Made by a program: the position numbers and the translations under genes. From Arthrobacter sp. Alg241-R88 (lineage in GTDB: Bacteria; Actinomycetota; Actinomycetes; Actinomycetales; Micrococcaceae): a stretch of 40,810 bases of DNA. Location: NCBI RefSeq assembly GCF_900537115.1, contig NZ_UNRG01000018.1, positions 1 to 40,810 on the forward strand. The letters are read 5' to 3'. Positions 1 through 7,574 of this stretch are shown here, one piece after another (within the stretch, counting starts at the first letter, position 1; every line of letters begins with the position of its first letter). The notes under the pieces were generated by a model that saw only the letters and a program-made list of their open reading frames with translations, was not told the DNA's origin and did no database searches.

Positions 1-2
1 GC

Positions 3-251
3 CGCACCCTGCGCCAACGCGCCAAGGCGAACCTTGAGCACGGCGGGATCTGGGTCGCGGACACGAACACTCATCGCGGTTGGCCGCGCATCGCACCCGA
101 TGAGCAGGTCGTCACCGACGCGGGCATCGACAAGGCGAAGGCGTGGGCTCCCGCTGGTCGCAAGGTCGTGGTCACCGACCGGCGGACGATCCGACTGTCG
201 ATCGATGGACACGACGCGCACGGAGCGCGCATCAGATGGGTCCGCCCGTGA
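3..251 (+). CDS. C-terminal part of unrecognised protein (partial)
   Basis: The open frame enters from the left edge and gives the last 82 residues, with no start inside the window. The product is soluble, with RTLRQRAKANLEHGGIW near the visible start and a basic end (IRWVRP). I do not recognise the family. The stop overlaps the next GTG by 4 bp. If the window is a permuted circle, this would be the end of the gene that begins at 40788 after the endolysin, but a direct join is out of frame. Confidence 0.55.
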   Translation, partial: RTLRQRAKANLEHGGIWVADTNTHRGWPRIAPDEQVVTDAGIDKAKAWAPAGRKVVVTDRRTIRLSIDGHDAHGARIRWVRP

Positions 252-352
252 TCCGCCTGCCCGCCACCGGCATGAACCACAGCCTCAACGTCGCCTGGTT
301 CGCCATCCGCTGCCTCGCCTTCGCACTTACCCACCGCCGCCGCTACCGCTAG
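248..352 (+). CDS. Small protein of 34 aa, unknown
   Basis: The GTG overlaps the preceding stop as GTGA, the normal junction in this genome. The product has a central hydrophobic stretch (VAWFAIRCLAFAL) and ends in THRRRYR, so it may be a single-pass membrane miniprotein. It lies 9 bp before the holin gene and could take part in lysis; that is inference from position only. Confidence 0.45.
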   Translation: MIRLPATGMNHSLNVAWFAIRCLAFALTHRRRYR

Positions 353-361
353 GAGAAACAC

Positions 362-544
362 ATGTACGCCAACAAGGCCGTCCTCGCCTTCGTCTTCACC
401 TTCGTCGCCGCCCTGCTCGCACAGGTGCAGGACAAGACCGAGTTCTCCGACCTGTCGGTGCTCCAGTGGGTCACCGCCATCCTGTCGGCCGTCGTCACCG
501 CTGGCGCCGTCTACGTCATCCCCAACCAGCCGAAGGGGTTGTGA
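362..544 (+). CDS. Holin-like two-TM protein
   Basis: 60 residues. ATG is preceded by AGGAG. There are two hydrophobic segments: about residues 6-20 (VLAFVFTFVAALLAQV) and 34-52 (WVTAILSAVVTAGAVYVI), followed by PNQPKGL. The size, topology and a C-terminal tail after a Tyr/Val/Pro segment fit small class II-type holins of actinophages, which form inner-membrane pores that release the endolysin. It would lie close to the endolysin if the genome is circular. A second 2-TM protein at 38463 is an alternative holin. Confidence 0.65.
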   Translation: MYANKAVLAFVFTFVAALLAQVQDKTEFSDLSVLQWVTAILSAVVTAGAVYVIPNQPKGL

Positions 545-545
545 C

Positions 546-980
546 ATGGTCGTCGCACGCCTCTACGGCTCCGTTCCCGCCAAGCTGGCGAACAAGGAAA
601 TTGACTGGGACACCGACACGATCAAGGTCGCTCTCTGCACCTCGTCGTACACCCCGTCGCAGGACACCCACGACTACTTCAACGACATCACGAACGAGGT
701 CACCGGCACCGGCTACACCGCTGGTGGTGCGACCCTCACGGGCAAGACGGTCAACTACACCGCAGGCACCAACACGACCGCGTTCGACGCGGCTGACGTG
801 ACGTGGGCGACCAGCACCATCACCGCCCGGTACGCGATCGTGTACGTCGACACGGCCGGCGCGAGCACCACGGACCCGCTGATCGCCTACATCGACTTCG
901 AGGCCGACGTGTCCTCAACAGCCGGGCCGTTCGCGTTGACGTGGGACGCCGCTGGAGTCTTCACCGCAACGGTCGCCTGA
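546..980 (+). CDS. Phage tail-associated structural protein
   Basis: 144 residues with a pattern seen in many actinophage virion genes: an early DTIKVALCTSSYTP block, ITNEVTGTGYTAGGATLTGK in the middle, then DVTWATSTITARYAIVYVD and a C-terminal LTWDAAGVFTATVA. It is rich in Thr, Ala and Gly, has no signal peptide or catalytic motif, and is predicted all-beta. It leads the tail-fibre cluster. The role as decoration or fibre protein is inferred from neighbours and from the general family resemblance. Confidence 0.65.
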   Translation: MVVARLYGSVPAKLANKEIDWDTDTIKVALCTSSYTPSQDTHDYFNDITNEVTGTGYTAGGATLTGKTVNYTAGTNTTAFDAADVTWATSTITARYAIVYVDTAGASTTDPLIAYIDFEADVSSTAGPFALTWDAAGVFTATVA

Positions 981-987
981 TCGTCCG

Positions 988-1986
988 ATGAGCCCCATCG
1001 AGATCCAGGGCACTCGCCGACGTGGGCCGGGGATCCCCGACCCGGCCGACTGGCAGACCGCCTTCGACTCTCGGGACATGCGGGGCACCCAACCCGACCG
1101 CGACACTGCCGAACCCGTCGGCGCCATCCGGGCGTGGTACGAGGCGAACACCGGCCACGACGCCTCGCTGACCTACGAGGCGACCACGGCAACGAACGGG
1201 TCGACGGGGCTCAGCACGTCGTGGCTCAACGCCCGCCTCGGGAACGGTCGTGTGTCGTTCGCCGATGGTCGGTGGCTGGTGGAGCGGTACATCTTCCCCG
1301 GCCAGGTTCGCTTCCAGACCAACAACATCACTTTGCGGAACAGCCAGCTCATCAACGCTGGCGGCGCCGAGTACGGCTTGCAGGGTCGCAGCCTTGATGG
1401 CAACCCGACCGGGATCGTCGTCGAGCATTGCACCCTCAACGGCAACTACGACGACGACTTCGCGTCCGCTGCCATCAACTTCAACATTGCGAGCGAGCCC
1501 AACCAGATCACGATCCGCAACTGCGACATCTACGGCTACCGTGCCGGGCTCTACTGCTTCGCCGGCACGACCGTCGAATACAACTGGGTCCACGACCTGA
1601 ACTTCACCATCGACCCCGTGAGCGGCGACCGCAGCCACAACACGCCCGCGTCGATCCGCGGCGGGAACACCACCGTTCGCCGCAACCTCCTCACCGACGG
1701 CAACTCCTCGGCCACGAGCTGCTACCCCGAACACAGCACCTTCACGGGCGTCCTCATCGAGGAGAACTGTTTTCGGCTGCAAGCCTCCGACGACGGTGTT
1801 GAAGTGCTCCACGCGATGGACCGTCCGTTCTCCATCCGGCAGCCGGGCGAGACGCGGGTCTTGCGCGGCAACTTGTTCTATCGCGGCGGCAACCGTGGCG
1901 AGGGTGGCGGCATCACGGACGGTGTGCGGGCGAGCATGAGCGAGATCAGCGGCAACTTCGACCGCATGGGAGAGGCTGTGACCTGA
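988..1986 (+). CDS. Right-handed beta-helix (pectate-lyase-like) tail spike
   Basis: 332 residues. From about residue 105 on there are successive rungs with the N/D-rich spacing of parallel beta-helix proteins: ITLRNSQLIN, GIVVEHCTLNGNY, QITIRNCDIYGY, TTVEYNWVHDL, TTVRRNLLTDGNS, VLIEENCFRLQ and LRGNLFYRGG. Such proteins are phage spikes that bind or cleave host surface glycans. No catalytic site can be assigned by eye. There is no good Shine-Dalgarno before the ATG. The stop overlaps the next ATG (TGATG), so the two fibre genes are coupled. Confidence 0.75.
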   Translation: MSPIEIQGTRRRGPGIPDPADWQTAFDSRDMRGTQPDRDTAEPVGAIRAWYEANTGHDASLTYEATTATNGSTGLSTSWLNARLGNGRVSFADGRWLVERYIFPGQVRFQTNNITLRNSQLINAGGAEYGLQGRSLDGNPTGIVVEHCTLNGNYDDDFASAAINFNIASEPNQITIRNCDIYGYRAGLYCFAGTTVEYNWVHDLNFTIDPVSGDRSHNTPASIRGGNTTVRRNLLTDGNSSATSCYPEHSTFTGVLIEENCFRLQASDDGVEVLHAMDRPFSIRQPGETRVLRGNLFYRGGNRGEGGGITDGVRASMSEISGNFDRMGEAVT

Positions 1987-3377
1987 TGGCGATTGCGTTC
2001 GGGGCCATCGGCGCCAAGACCATCGCGGGCACCACTACGTGTGCGATCGCTTATCCCGCTTCGGTGGGTGCTGGTGACCTGCTCATCGCGGGCCGTGACG
2101 TCTACCACGCCTCGAGCATCGTGGGTGTCGACGAGGCGGGCTGGACTGCGGCGGGGTCGCTGCGGGCTGGGGACGCACCCAACGCGGCCGACGACCACAG
2201 CAGCCTTGTCAAGGCCGACTACTTGGTCGCTGCGGGCGGCGAGACCGGCACCGTCACCTTCGACCAGTCCGGCACCATCAGTGGTGTCGTCGGTGTCATG
2301 GCCCGCTACACCAAGAGCGCTGGCGCGACTTGGGATGTGGCGTTCGAGGTCGCCGGGGATACCTCCCACGCTGCGGACCGTTCCGTCACCCTGTCGTCGG
2401 CGCACACGGTCGAGGTTGGTGACTGGTTGGTCGCCCTGGTGCCGGTCGACACCGATGTCGCGCTGACGATCACCGCGCCGACGTTCACTGGCACCGCGAC
2501 CTTCGGGACCGTCAACCGCCGCACGTCCGGCGCGGGCGCGACCACGGGCCTCGACGGCAACCTCGAGTGGTTCGACGTCGAGGTCACGGGCGACGGCACC
2601 TGTGCCGGCTTCACGATGACCACGGCCACGCTCCAGTGCGGCCCTGTCGACATCCTGCGTCTGCGGGAGATCGGCGGAGGATCTGGCGCGGACGTCACCG
2701 CCGTTCCCGCAACAGCCACCGCGGACGCTCCCCTGCCTGCCGTGTCGGCCGGCGCCACGATCGCAGCAGTCGCGGTGCTCGTCACGGCGGCGGCTCTCGC
2801 TCCGACCGTGTCCGCGGGCAGCAACGTCGACGCGGTCGCCCCCACTACGTCCAGCTCGGCTGCGGCTCCGGTGGTTTCGGGTGCGACCACTGTCACGGGC
2901 GGCGGGCCGGCGGCGGCGACCATGCAGGCTCACGCGCCGGTTGTCACGGGCGGTGGCTCTGGTTCGGGTTCGGTTACTGCTGTCCCTGCCACGTGCTCTG
3001 CCGCCGCGTTGCCGCCCGTCGTCAGTAGCGGTGCCACCGTGGCTGCTGTCGTCGCAGCAGCGACCACCGTGGCCCCCGCTCCCACGGTGTCGGTCGGATC
3101 CTCCGTGGCTACCGTCCCGGCCACCGCAAGCACCCTGGCCCTACCCCCCACGGTCTCCGGCGGATCCACTGTCGCCGCCAATGTCACCGCAGTCCGCGCC
3201 ACAGCGACCGCGACCGCCCTCGCCCCCACCGTCACCGGAGGCACCGGAAGCGACCTACACGACACCGACGTCGTCATCAGCCTCGCCCCACGCTCCACCA
3301 CCGCACACCTCGCCGACCGTGCCACCACGGCCACCCTCGGACCACGCCGCACAACCGCAACCCTGGAGGGCAAGTGA
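1986..3377 (+). CDS. Tail fibre with about eight tandem Ala/Pro/Val repeats
   Basis: 463 residues. Residues 1-230 form a beta-rich head (MAIAFGAIGAKTIAG onward). From about 236 to 422 come roughly eight repeats of 22-24 residues with the pattern VTAVPATATADAPLPAVSAG, including divergent copies (AAVAVLVTAAALAPTVSAG, VTAVPATCSAAALPPVVSSG). The C-terminal 40 residues (ISLAPRSTTAHLADRATTA) make a second, shorter periodic segment. Such repeats occur in actinophage minor tail proteins and probably build a fibrous shaft. The codons for the repeats vary, so the repetition is clearer in protein than in DNA. Confidence 0.7.
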   Translation: MAIAFGAIGAKTIAGTTTCAIAYPASVGAGDLLIAGRDVYHASSIVGVDEAGWTAAGSLRAGDAPNAADDHSSLVKADYLVAAGGETGTVTFDQSGTISGVVGVMARYTKSAGATWDVAFEVAGDTSHAADRSVTLSSAHTVEVGDWLVALVPVDTDVALTITAPTFTGTATFGTVNRRTSGAGATTGLDGNLEWFDVEVTGDGTCAGFTMTTATLQCGPVDILRLREIGGGSGADVTAVPATATADAPLPAVSAGATIAAVAVLVTAAALAPTVSAGSNVDAVAPTTSSSAAAPVVSGATTVTGGGPAAATMQAHAPVVTGGGSGSGSVTAVPATCSAAALPPVVSSGATVAAVVAAATTVAPAPTVSVGSSVATVPATASTLALPPTVSGGSTVAANVTAVRATATATALAPTVTGGTGSDLHDTDVVISLAPRSTTAHLADRATTATLGPRRTTATLEGK

Positions 3378-3640
3378 CCGACTGGCAGATCCCCCGCGAA
3401 ACGACCGAGTGGATCGGCCCGGTGGACGTCACGCCTGCCGACGAAACGCTCGAGCTCGCCATCCTCCCGACGACGCGCAGGCCGAAGGAAGAGGACTGGC
3501 AGACCCCGCTCGTCCTTGACGGCAAGCCTGGTCTGTTGCTGACCACTCCGGCGGCGGGTGATTACGCGTATTGGGCGCGGGTCACGAGTAGTCCTGAGGT
3601 TGTTGTCGTCCAAGCGTTCGCGTCCATCCGCGTCTCTTAG
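3374..3640 (+). CDS. Small tail-associated protein, unknown fold
   Basis: 88 residues. GTG overlaps the fibre stop by 4 bp. It begins TDWQIPRETTEWIGPVDVTP and has a repeated DWQ motif (DWQIPRE at the start, DWQTPLV at about 50). It ends in a beta-rich region (GDYAYWARVTSSPEVVVVQ) that resembles a small Ig-like domain. It is probably a virion accessory protein of the fibre cluster. Its last codons overlap by 4 bp with the convergent DUF6221 gene on the other strand. Confidence 0.55.
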   Translation: MTDWQIPRETTEWIGPVDVTPADETLELAILPTTRRPKEEDWQTPLVLDGKPGLLLTTPAAGDYAYWARVTSSPEVVVVQAFASIRVS

Positions 3641-3942
3641 GGCCGCCATTCCTCGCGGTAGTCGGGGTGGTCGGCATAGACGCTGGCGAGGTGACGCAGG
3701 ACGCCCGGACCGAACCCGTTGGTCCCGAGGCGCTCAACTCGCCCCCACTCCTCCACGATCCGCCGCTTGGCCTCACACTCAGCCAGCACGCGGTCGGGGT
3801 CAATGTGCACGCCAGAGCGGTGCCCTTCGACCTCATCCACGGCAAGGCGATACCCAAGGTCGTACCCGGTCCCAATAGCAGCCTCAGCCACCTTCTCGTC
3901 GTCGGCGATCCGGGCGAGCAGGAAGTCGGCGATGTCGCTCAT
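3637..3942 (-). CDS. DUF6221-like protein, copy A
   Basis: 101 residues. The start ATG follows GGGAGG at 7 nt. Motifs in order: DIADFLLARIADDE at 3, HIDPDRVLAECEAKRRIVEE in the middle and YADHPDYREEWRP at the end. This set of motifs is typical of the actinobacterial family I know as DUF6221, whose function is unknown. It runs against the fibre genes and is the last gene of a three-gene reverse operon led by an HTH protein. A paralogue lies at 39523-39837, sharing a 37-nt stretch with one difference. Confidence 0.7.
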   Translation of the reverse strand: MSDIADFLLARIADDEKVAEAAIGTGYDLGYRLAVDEVEGHRSGVHIDPDRVLAECEAKRRIVEEWGRVERLGTNGFGPGVLRHLASVYADHPDYREEWRP

Positions 3943-4058
3943 TGTCCCGCCTCCCGCTCGTGGCGGCAGCATTCTGCGTACCGGCCGCAGGAACAAATCG
4001 GAGGCACGTAGTTGCCTAGGTCGAACGGTCCCATGTTGTCAGCCGCGATGGTTGCCAT
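3939..4058 (-). CDS. Cys-rich miniprotein (39 aa)
   Basis: The start ATG overlaps the stop of the upstream HTH gene (TGATG), and its own stop overlaps the DUF6221 start (ATGA), so it sits in a tightly coupled three-gene operon. The C-terminal half holds CSCGRYAECCRHE, a compact cluster of four Cys and one His that could bind zinc. No family is recognised. The near-perfect coupling on both sides is the main evidence that it is a real gene. Confidence 0.55.
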   Translation of the reverse strand: MATIAADNMGPFDLGNYVPPICSCGRYAECCRHEREAGQ

Positions 4059-4261
4059 CACTTCCCCGCCTCCCGCTTCCACCGCTGCAACGTGTTGGTG
4101 CTGAGGCCGGTCAGCCGCGCGACCTCGCGATACGAGGACTTGCCGATCATCTCCACAGCAATGACCCGCAACCACATGGCAGCCTCACTGGCCTCGTCTT
4201 GTGCTTCACACAAGCGCACCTGATCTTCATGGGACAGCCGTCCCCTTTGTGTCACCTGCAT
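4058..4261 (-). CDS. Small helix-turn-helix DNA-binding protein
   Basis: 67 residues. The C-terminal half, SYREVARLTGLSTNTLQRWK, is a clear helix-turn-helix of the kind that precedes resolvase or MerR-like recognition helices. The N-terminal half is a helical DEASEAAMWLRVIAVEMIG segment. It is the first gene of the reverse operon with the Cys-rich protein and DUF6221 copy A. There is no Shine-Dalgarno; an extended -10 box lies 6 nt before the ATG, so the mRNA is probably leaderless. It may autoregulate the island (inference). Confidence 0.65.
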   Translation of the reverse strand: MQVTQRGRLSHEDQVRLCEAQDEASEAAMWLRVIAVEMIGKSSYREVARLTGLSTNTLQRWKREAGK

Positions 4262-4267
4262 AGTCTG

Positions 4268-4276
4268 ACTGTATCA
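4268..4276 (-). promoter_or_regulatory. Extended -10 promoter for a leaderless mRNA
   Basis: On the minus strand the sequence reads TGATACAGT, that is TGn followed by a TAnnnT -10 hexamer. Six nucleotides separate it from the ATG at 4261, so transcription would begin at or next to the start codon. No -35 TTGACA match is visible. Leaderless mRNAs with such -10 elements are well known in actinobacteria. The same layout precedes the second DUF6221 island at 40216. Confidence 0.5.
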
Positions 4277-4330
4277 GTAATCGCCACGGTTCTGTAGCGA
4301 ATCCCGACACGCGCAACACTAGGAGTCTTC

Positions 4331-5626
4331 GTGGCCCACGTCATCCTCGGCGAGCACGCCGACAAGCTCACCGTCCGCCTCACCCTCAACGACGGCGCAG
4401 ACCTCGTCGCGACCCTCACCGACACGACCGGCACCGAAATCGACTGGCCCGACACCCCCACCCTCGAGTTCCAGTCCACCCGCGACCGAGACGCCGACGT
4501 GCAGTCGTTTGCTGCCACCGTCGACGGATCCACCGCCACATGGGCGCTCACCGACACCGACGTCGACACCATCGCCGCAGACTCCCCCGGCCCCTACGGA
4601 CGCCCCGAAACCTCCGCACGCATCACCCTCCCCGACGACAGCGACGGGAAGGTCCTCAACGCGGGCAAGGTCGACTGGCGCACCGACTGGGAAGCCGGCG
4701 ACCGGAAGCAGCGGGTGACGTTCACGCTGCCCGGAGGCTCGCCCGGACCCACCGGACCCGCCGGACCCCAGGGGCCGCCGGGAGAGGGCGGCAACTCGTC
4801 GCTGACCGTCGTCAACGGCGGCACCGTCGACCTCGACGAAACCGAAGCTGACGGGTTCCTCATCGGCTACAAGGTGACCGCCACCACCACCATCGAAGGT
4901 GTGTCGTTCCCCGCCGGCTCCTACATCTTCGAGCGCGACTCTACCGTCGGTGCCGGGTGGACGTACCGAACCGTCGCCGCAGGAACCGAGATCGGCGACG
5001 ACCCCGAGCCCCCCGCCGACACCCTCACCAGCGTCATCACCGCCCTCGAGCCCGGCCACTACTGGCCCCTCGAAGCCGACCTGACCCCCGCCACCGGGGG
5101 CGTAGCGCTGACCAACATCGGCTCCGTCACGTTCACCGACGAGATGGCCGAGTTCAACGGATCCACCCAACGGCTCGAGGCAGCCGCACCCCTCCCCCAC
5201 AACGGAGCCACCGCCCTGTCGTTCGTCGCCAAGATCAGACTCACCTCCGACCTCGCCGCCTCAGCGAACTACGGCGTGTTCTCCAACCCCTACTCGACCT
5301 CGATGGGCATCTACGACACCTACCACTGGGCGTTCGAGAACATCGGCGTCGTCAACGGCGGCGCCATCTGGACCGCCGGGGAGCACATCATCGGCTGGAC
5401 GTGGGACGGCACCAACATGCGCCTCTACCGCGACGGCGTCCTCGACGCCACCCGAGCCAAGGCAACCCCCTGGCCCGACGTGTCAGCCGGCGACAAGTTC
5501 ACCATCGCCGGCCGCGCCGGATCCTCCACCTTCACCGGAGCCGTCGCACACATGGCCGCATGGAAGGACGTCGTCCTCACCGACGCCGACATGCTCGCCA
5601 TCGCCGAAGTGGCCGGTGTCGCGTGA
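4331..5626 (+). CDS. Minor tail protein with collagen-like stalk and lectin-like domain
   Basis: 431 residues. GTG follows AGGAG. Residues 1-130 form a beta-rich N-domain (ILGEHADKLTVRLTLNDGAD) like baseplate or tail-tip attachment domains. Residues 136-154 hold GXY triplets (GPTGPAGPQGPPGEG), a collagen-like trimeric stalk. The C-terminal half (about 235-431) has the pattern of a concanavalin A/LamG jelly roll: AEFNGSTQRLE, ALSFVAKIRL, HIIGWTWDGTNMRLYRDGV and FTGAVAHMAAWKDVVLTDAD. This suggests a carbohydrate-binding receptor fibre. The stop overlaps the SGNH gene by 4 bp. Confidence 0.75.
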   Translation: MAHVILGEHADKLTVRLTLNDGADLVATLTDTTGTEIDWPDTPTLEFQSTRDRDADVQSFAATVDGSTATWALTDTDVDTIAADSPGPYGRPETSARITLPDDSDGKVLNAGKVDWRTDWEAGDRKQRVTFTLPGGSPGPTGPAGPQGPPGEGGNSSLTVVNGGTVDLDETEADGFLIGYKVTATTTIEGVSFPAGSYIFERDSTVGAGWTYRTVAAGTEIGDDPEPPADTLTSVITALEPGHYWPLEADLTPATGGVALTNIGSVTFTDEMAEFNGSTQRLEAAAPLPHNGATALSFVAKIRLTSDLAASANYGVFSNPYSTSMGIYDTYHWAFENIGVVNGGAIWTAGEHIIGWTWDGTNMRLYRDGVLDATRAKATPWPDVSAGDKFTIAGRAGSSTFTGAVAHMAAWKDVVLTDADMLAIAEVAGVA

Positions 5627-6804
5627 GCCTTCTCGCGCTACTAGCAACCACGGGCGCACAACCCCTCCCGACCCGACCCGACACCCTCGACGGGCCGCTC
5701 ACCCAGCGGCTCGTCGCGTGGGGTCGCGTGTCGCACCACAAAAGCACCGGACCCGTCACATCCACCACCAGCCACATCGCGCCCGTCGAAGCAGACGGGA
5801 TCGTCCTCCACTGGGGCAACGTCGCCGGCGACCACACACCCCCCTACGCCGCGAACAGTTCACCCATCACCGTCACCGCCTCAATCACCACCAGCTCCGG
5901 CAGCCACAACGTCACCTGGGCCGGGCAGCCGAACGTCACCATCGCAGGCGGATCCCTCGCCACCTCCGACCCCATCGGCTGGGTTGTCGCGGGCGGCACC
6001 GTCTCCGTCACAGCCACCGTCACCAGCAGCGGCAACGTCCCCACAATGGAGGGCTACAGCGACGGCACAGGCGCCTACCTCGTCGGGCCGCTCGCCATCA
6101 CCGGAGGCACCCCCACCCCCGACACCACCGACCGGTGGCTGTTCCTCGGCAACTCCGTCAGCGAAGGCGTCGGCGACACCCTCCACGGACGCTCAGGCCA
6201 AGACGGAACCGGCGGCTACCCCGAACGGCTCGCCACCAAAGCCGACGTCGCCTACCTCAACGCCGCCGCCTCCGGTGAACGACTCGGGCAACTCCCCGCC
6301 GCATGGGCTGCACGAGTGGGCGACACCCTCGCCGAACACTGCTCCCACGCCCTCATCGCCTACATCGTCAACGACATCCAGGTCTACACCGCCACCGAGC
6401 TCGCCGACACCCACGCCGAATACTGGGGCACCCTCACCGCGACCGTCCCCAACGTTTACGCCGTCACCTGTCTGCCCCGCACCGGAACCGACGGCACCAC
6501 CATCGCAGCAGGAGCCACCGAACGGCAGGCATGGAACGCGTGGCTGCGCGACGGAGCCCCCGCCTACTATCAGGCGATGTTCAGCCGCTGGCAGGGCCGA
6601 CCGACTGGCGACGCCTCGGCCGACACCCTGCGGATCGGGGAAACCGGCGACGGACGCACCCACCCGCTGGCTGGGATCCTCGACGCGGCCGCGGTGGTAG
6701 CTGGGACGAACCCCGACCATTGGAAGCCGGGCTACACCTCCGACGGCGTCCACCCGAACACCACCGGGCACGCTGCGATCGCTACGGCGCTCAACCTGCC
6801 CTGA
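5623..6804 (+). CDS. Virion-associated SGNH hydrolase (tail esterase/lipase-like)
   Basis: 393 residues. GTG overlaps the previous stop as GTGA, which decides the start over longer in-frame options. Residues 1-165 form a beta-rich attachment domain. The SGNH fold follows: block I GNSVSEG with nucleophile Ser about 178, block III IVND at about 248-251, and the catalytic pair in SDGVHPNTTGH (Asp about 374, His about 377). The family removes acyl or acetyl groups, often from glycans. As the last gene of the fibre operon it probably modifies the host surface during adsorption. Confidence 0.8.
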   Translation: MSLLALLATTGAQPLPTRPDTLDGPLTQRLVAWGRVSHHKSTGPVTSTTSHIAPVEADGIVLHWGNVAGDHTPPYAANSSPITVTASITTSSGSHNVTWAGQPNVTIAGGSLATSDPIGWVVAGGTVSVTATVTSSGNVPTMEGYSDGTGAYLVGPLAITGGTPTPDTTDRWLFLGNSVSEGVGDTLHGRSGQDGTGGYPERLATKADVAYLNAAASGERLGQLPAAWAARVGDTLAEHCSHALIAYIVNDIQVYTATELADTHAEYWGTLTATVPNVYAVTCLPRTGTDGTTIAAGATERQAWNAWLRDGAPAYYQAMFSRWQGRPTGDASADTLRIGETGDGRTHPLAGILDAAAVVAGTNPDHWKPGYTSDGVHPNTTGHAAIATALNLP

Positions 6805-6820
6805 CCTGCTCCATTCCACG

Positions 6821-6856
6821 GCCCCCGGTCGTCCTCACCCGAGGGCGGTCGGGGGC
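6821..6856. terminator. Strong hairpin ending the fibre operon
   Basis: The arms GCCCCCGGTCGTCCTC and GAGGGCGGTCGGGGGC pair over 16 positions (two G-U pairs and one mismatch) around a 4-nt loop. TTCC follows on the plus strand; there is no long U tract, as is usual for actinobacterial terminators. It lies between the convergent fibre operon (stop 6804) and a reverse operon (stop 6876), so it may serve both. Confidence 0.7.
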
Positions 6857-6875
6857 TTCCGTGCGTTGTCGGTGG

Positions 6876-6998
6876 CTAGGCGTACCACAGCGTCTCGCAG
6901 TAGAGGCACAGGTGTCCTGCGTGCGTCCCGTCAGGGTTCTCGACGGGGATGGTGTGGGCGGGCGCGTAGTCGGCGGTGTCGCAGATGCAAGTCGTCAT
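6876..6998 (-). CDS. Zinc-ribbon-like miniprotein (40 aa)
   Basis: Sequence MTTCICDTADYAPAHTI, then HAGHLCLYCETLWYA. Two CxC/CxxC pairs (CIC and CLYC) and nearby His residues suggest a tiny zinc ribbon. It is the last gene of a three-gene reverse operon, 5 bp after the gene upstream. Function unknown. Confidence 0.5.
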   Translation of the reverse strand: MTTCICDTADYAPAHTIPVENPDGTHAGHLCLYCETLWYA

Positions 6999-7003
6999 AC
7001 CTA

Positions 7004-7348
7004 CTACACGACAGACCGACCCCGGTTCCGTTCCACGTTCTCCAAAAGAAGTGGAGAATCTTCGTGGGCAGGGCAGACGCCCTGGAGTCGGTAGCACTCA
7101 TCGCACTCCGAGATGCCACGCAACCCGTAAGCGTCATGCACTCCCTGCTGCACCGACCACATGACGTCCTGCCACGTCGTCGAGAACACAAGGTCGCGGT
7201 GGTGGCCCTCGCGCAAGTGGGGAGCTTCGTCCCAGATGCGCTCACCGATCGCCTGCATGATCTGTTCGTAGGTCGGGTCGTTGCTTACTTGCCCGCCGAC
7301 TTCCATCCTTCTTGCGTGTGACTTACAACTGGAACTGGGTTCGCTCAT
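7004..7348 (-). CDS. Unknown soluble protein, 114 aa
   Basis: The start ATG overlaps the upstream stop (ATGA), with GGAGG 8 nt ahead. After a polar N-terminus comes YEQIMQAIGERIWDEAPHLR, then DVMWSVQQGVHDAYGLRGI and CDECYRLQGVCPAH, a CxxC...CxxH cluster near the C-terminus. A second possible start at MEVGGQ (residue 15) cannot be excluded. It belongs to the 6876-7527 reverse island beside attP, a location typical of lysogen-expressed accessory genes. No family recognised. Confidence 0.6.
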   Translation of the reverse strand: MSEPSSSCKSHARRMEVGGQVSNDPTYEQIMQAIGERIWDEAPHLREGHHRDLVFSTTWQDVMWSVQQGVHDAYGLRGISECDECYRLQGVCPAHEDSPLLLENVERNRGRSVV

Positions 7349-7527
7349 CGCCCCGCCTCCTCGTCGTCAAGCCAACGGCATCCCGGAGCCAGGGGATAGT
7401 GGCGAACGATGCGGCGGGCTCGCTCGCGCGTGACGGTCGGGATGCGCTTCTCTCGACCCGAGCACACGTCGAGAAGGAACTGGAGCGCGTCATCTAGCGA
7501 GCGCGCCTCTTCGTGCGGGAGGCTCAT
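7345..7527 (-). CDS. Unknown small protein, first gene of attP-side reverse operon
   Basis: 60 residues from ATG with AGGGG 6-7 nt upstream; a longer TTG start at 7557 is less likely. It holds SLDDALQFLLDVCSGREKRI, then TRERARRIVRHYPLAPGCRW. Helical, acidic N-terminus and basic middle. Its stop overlaps the next gene. A weak -10 (TACACT, 7565-7560 on the minus strand) lies upstream. No function recognised. Confidence 0.6.
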   Translation of the reverse strand: MSLPHEEARSLDDALQFLLDVCSGREKRIPTVTRERARRIVRHYPLAPGCRWLDDEEAGR

Positions 7528-7574
7528 GGTTGCCCCTATCGGAAGGTGTGTTGCCAACCAGTGTACGCCCCATT

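Noticed and set aside
1878..2933. Arg/Gly-rich open frame on the minus strand opposite the repeat fibre
   Set aside because: Low-complexity antisense of the Ala/Pro/Val repeats; no ribosome site.
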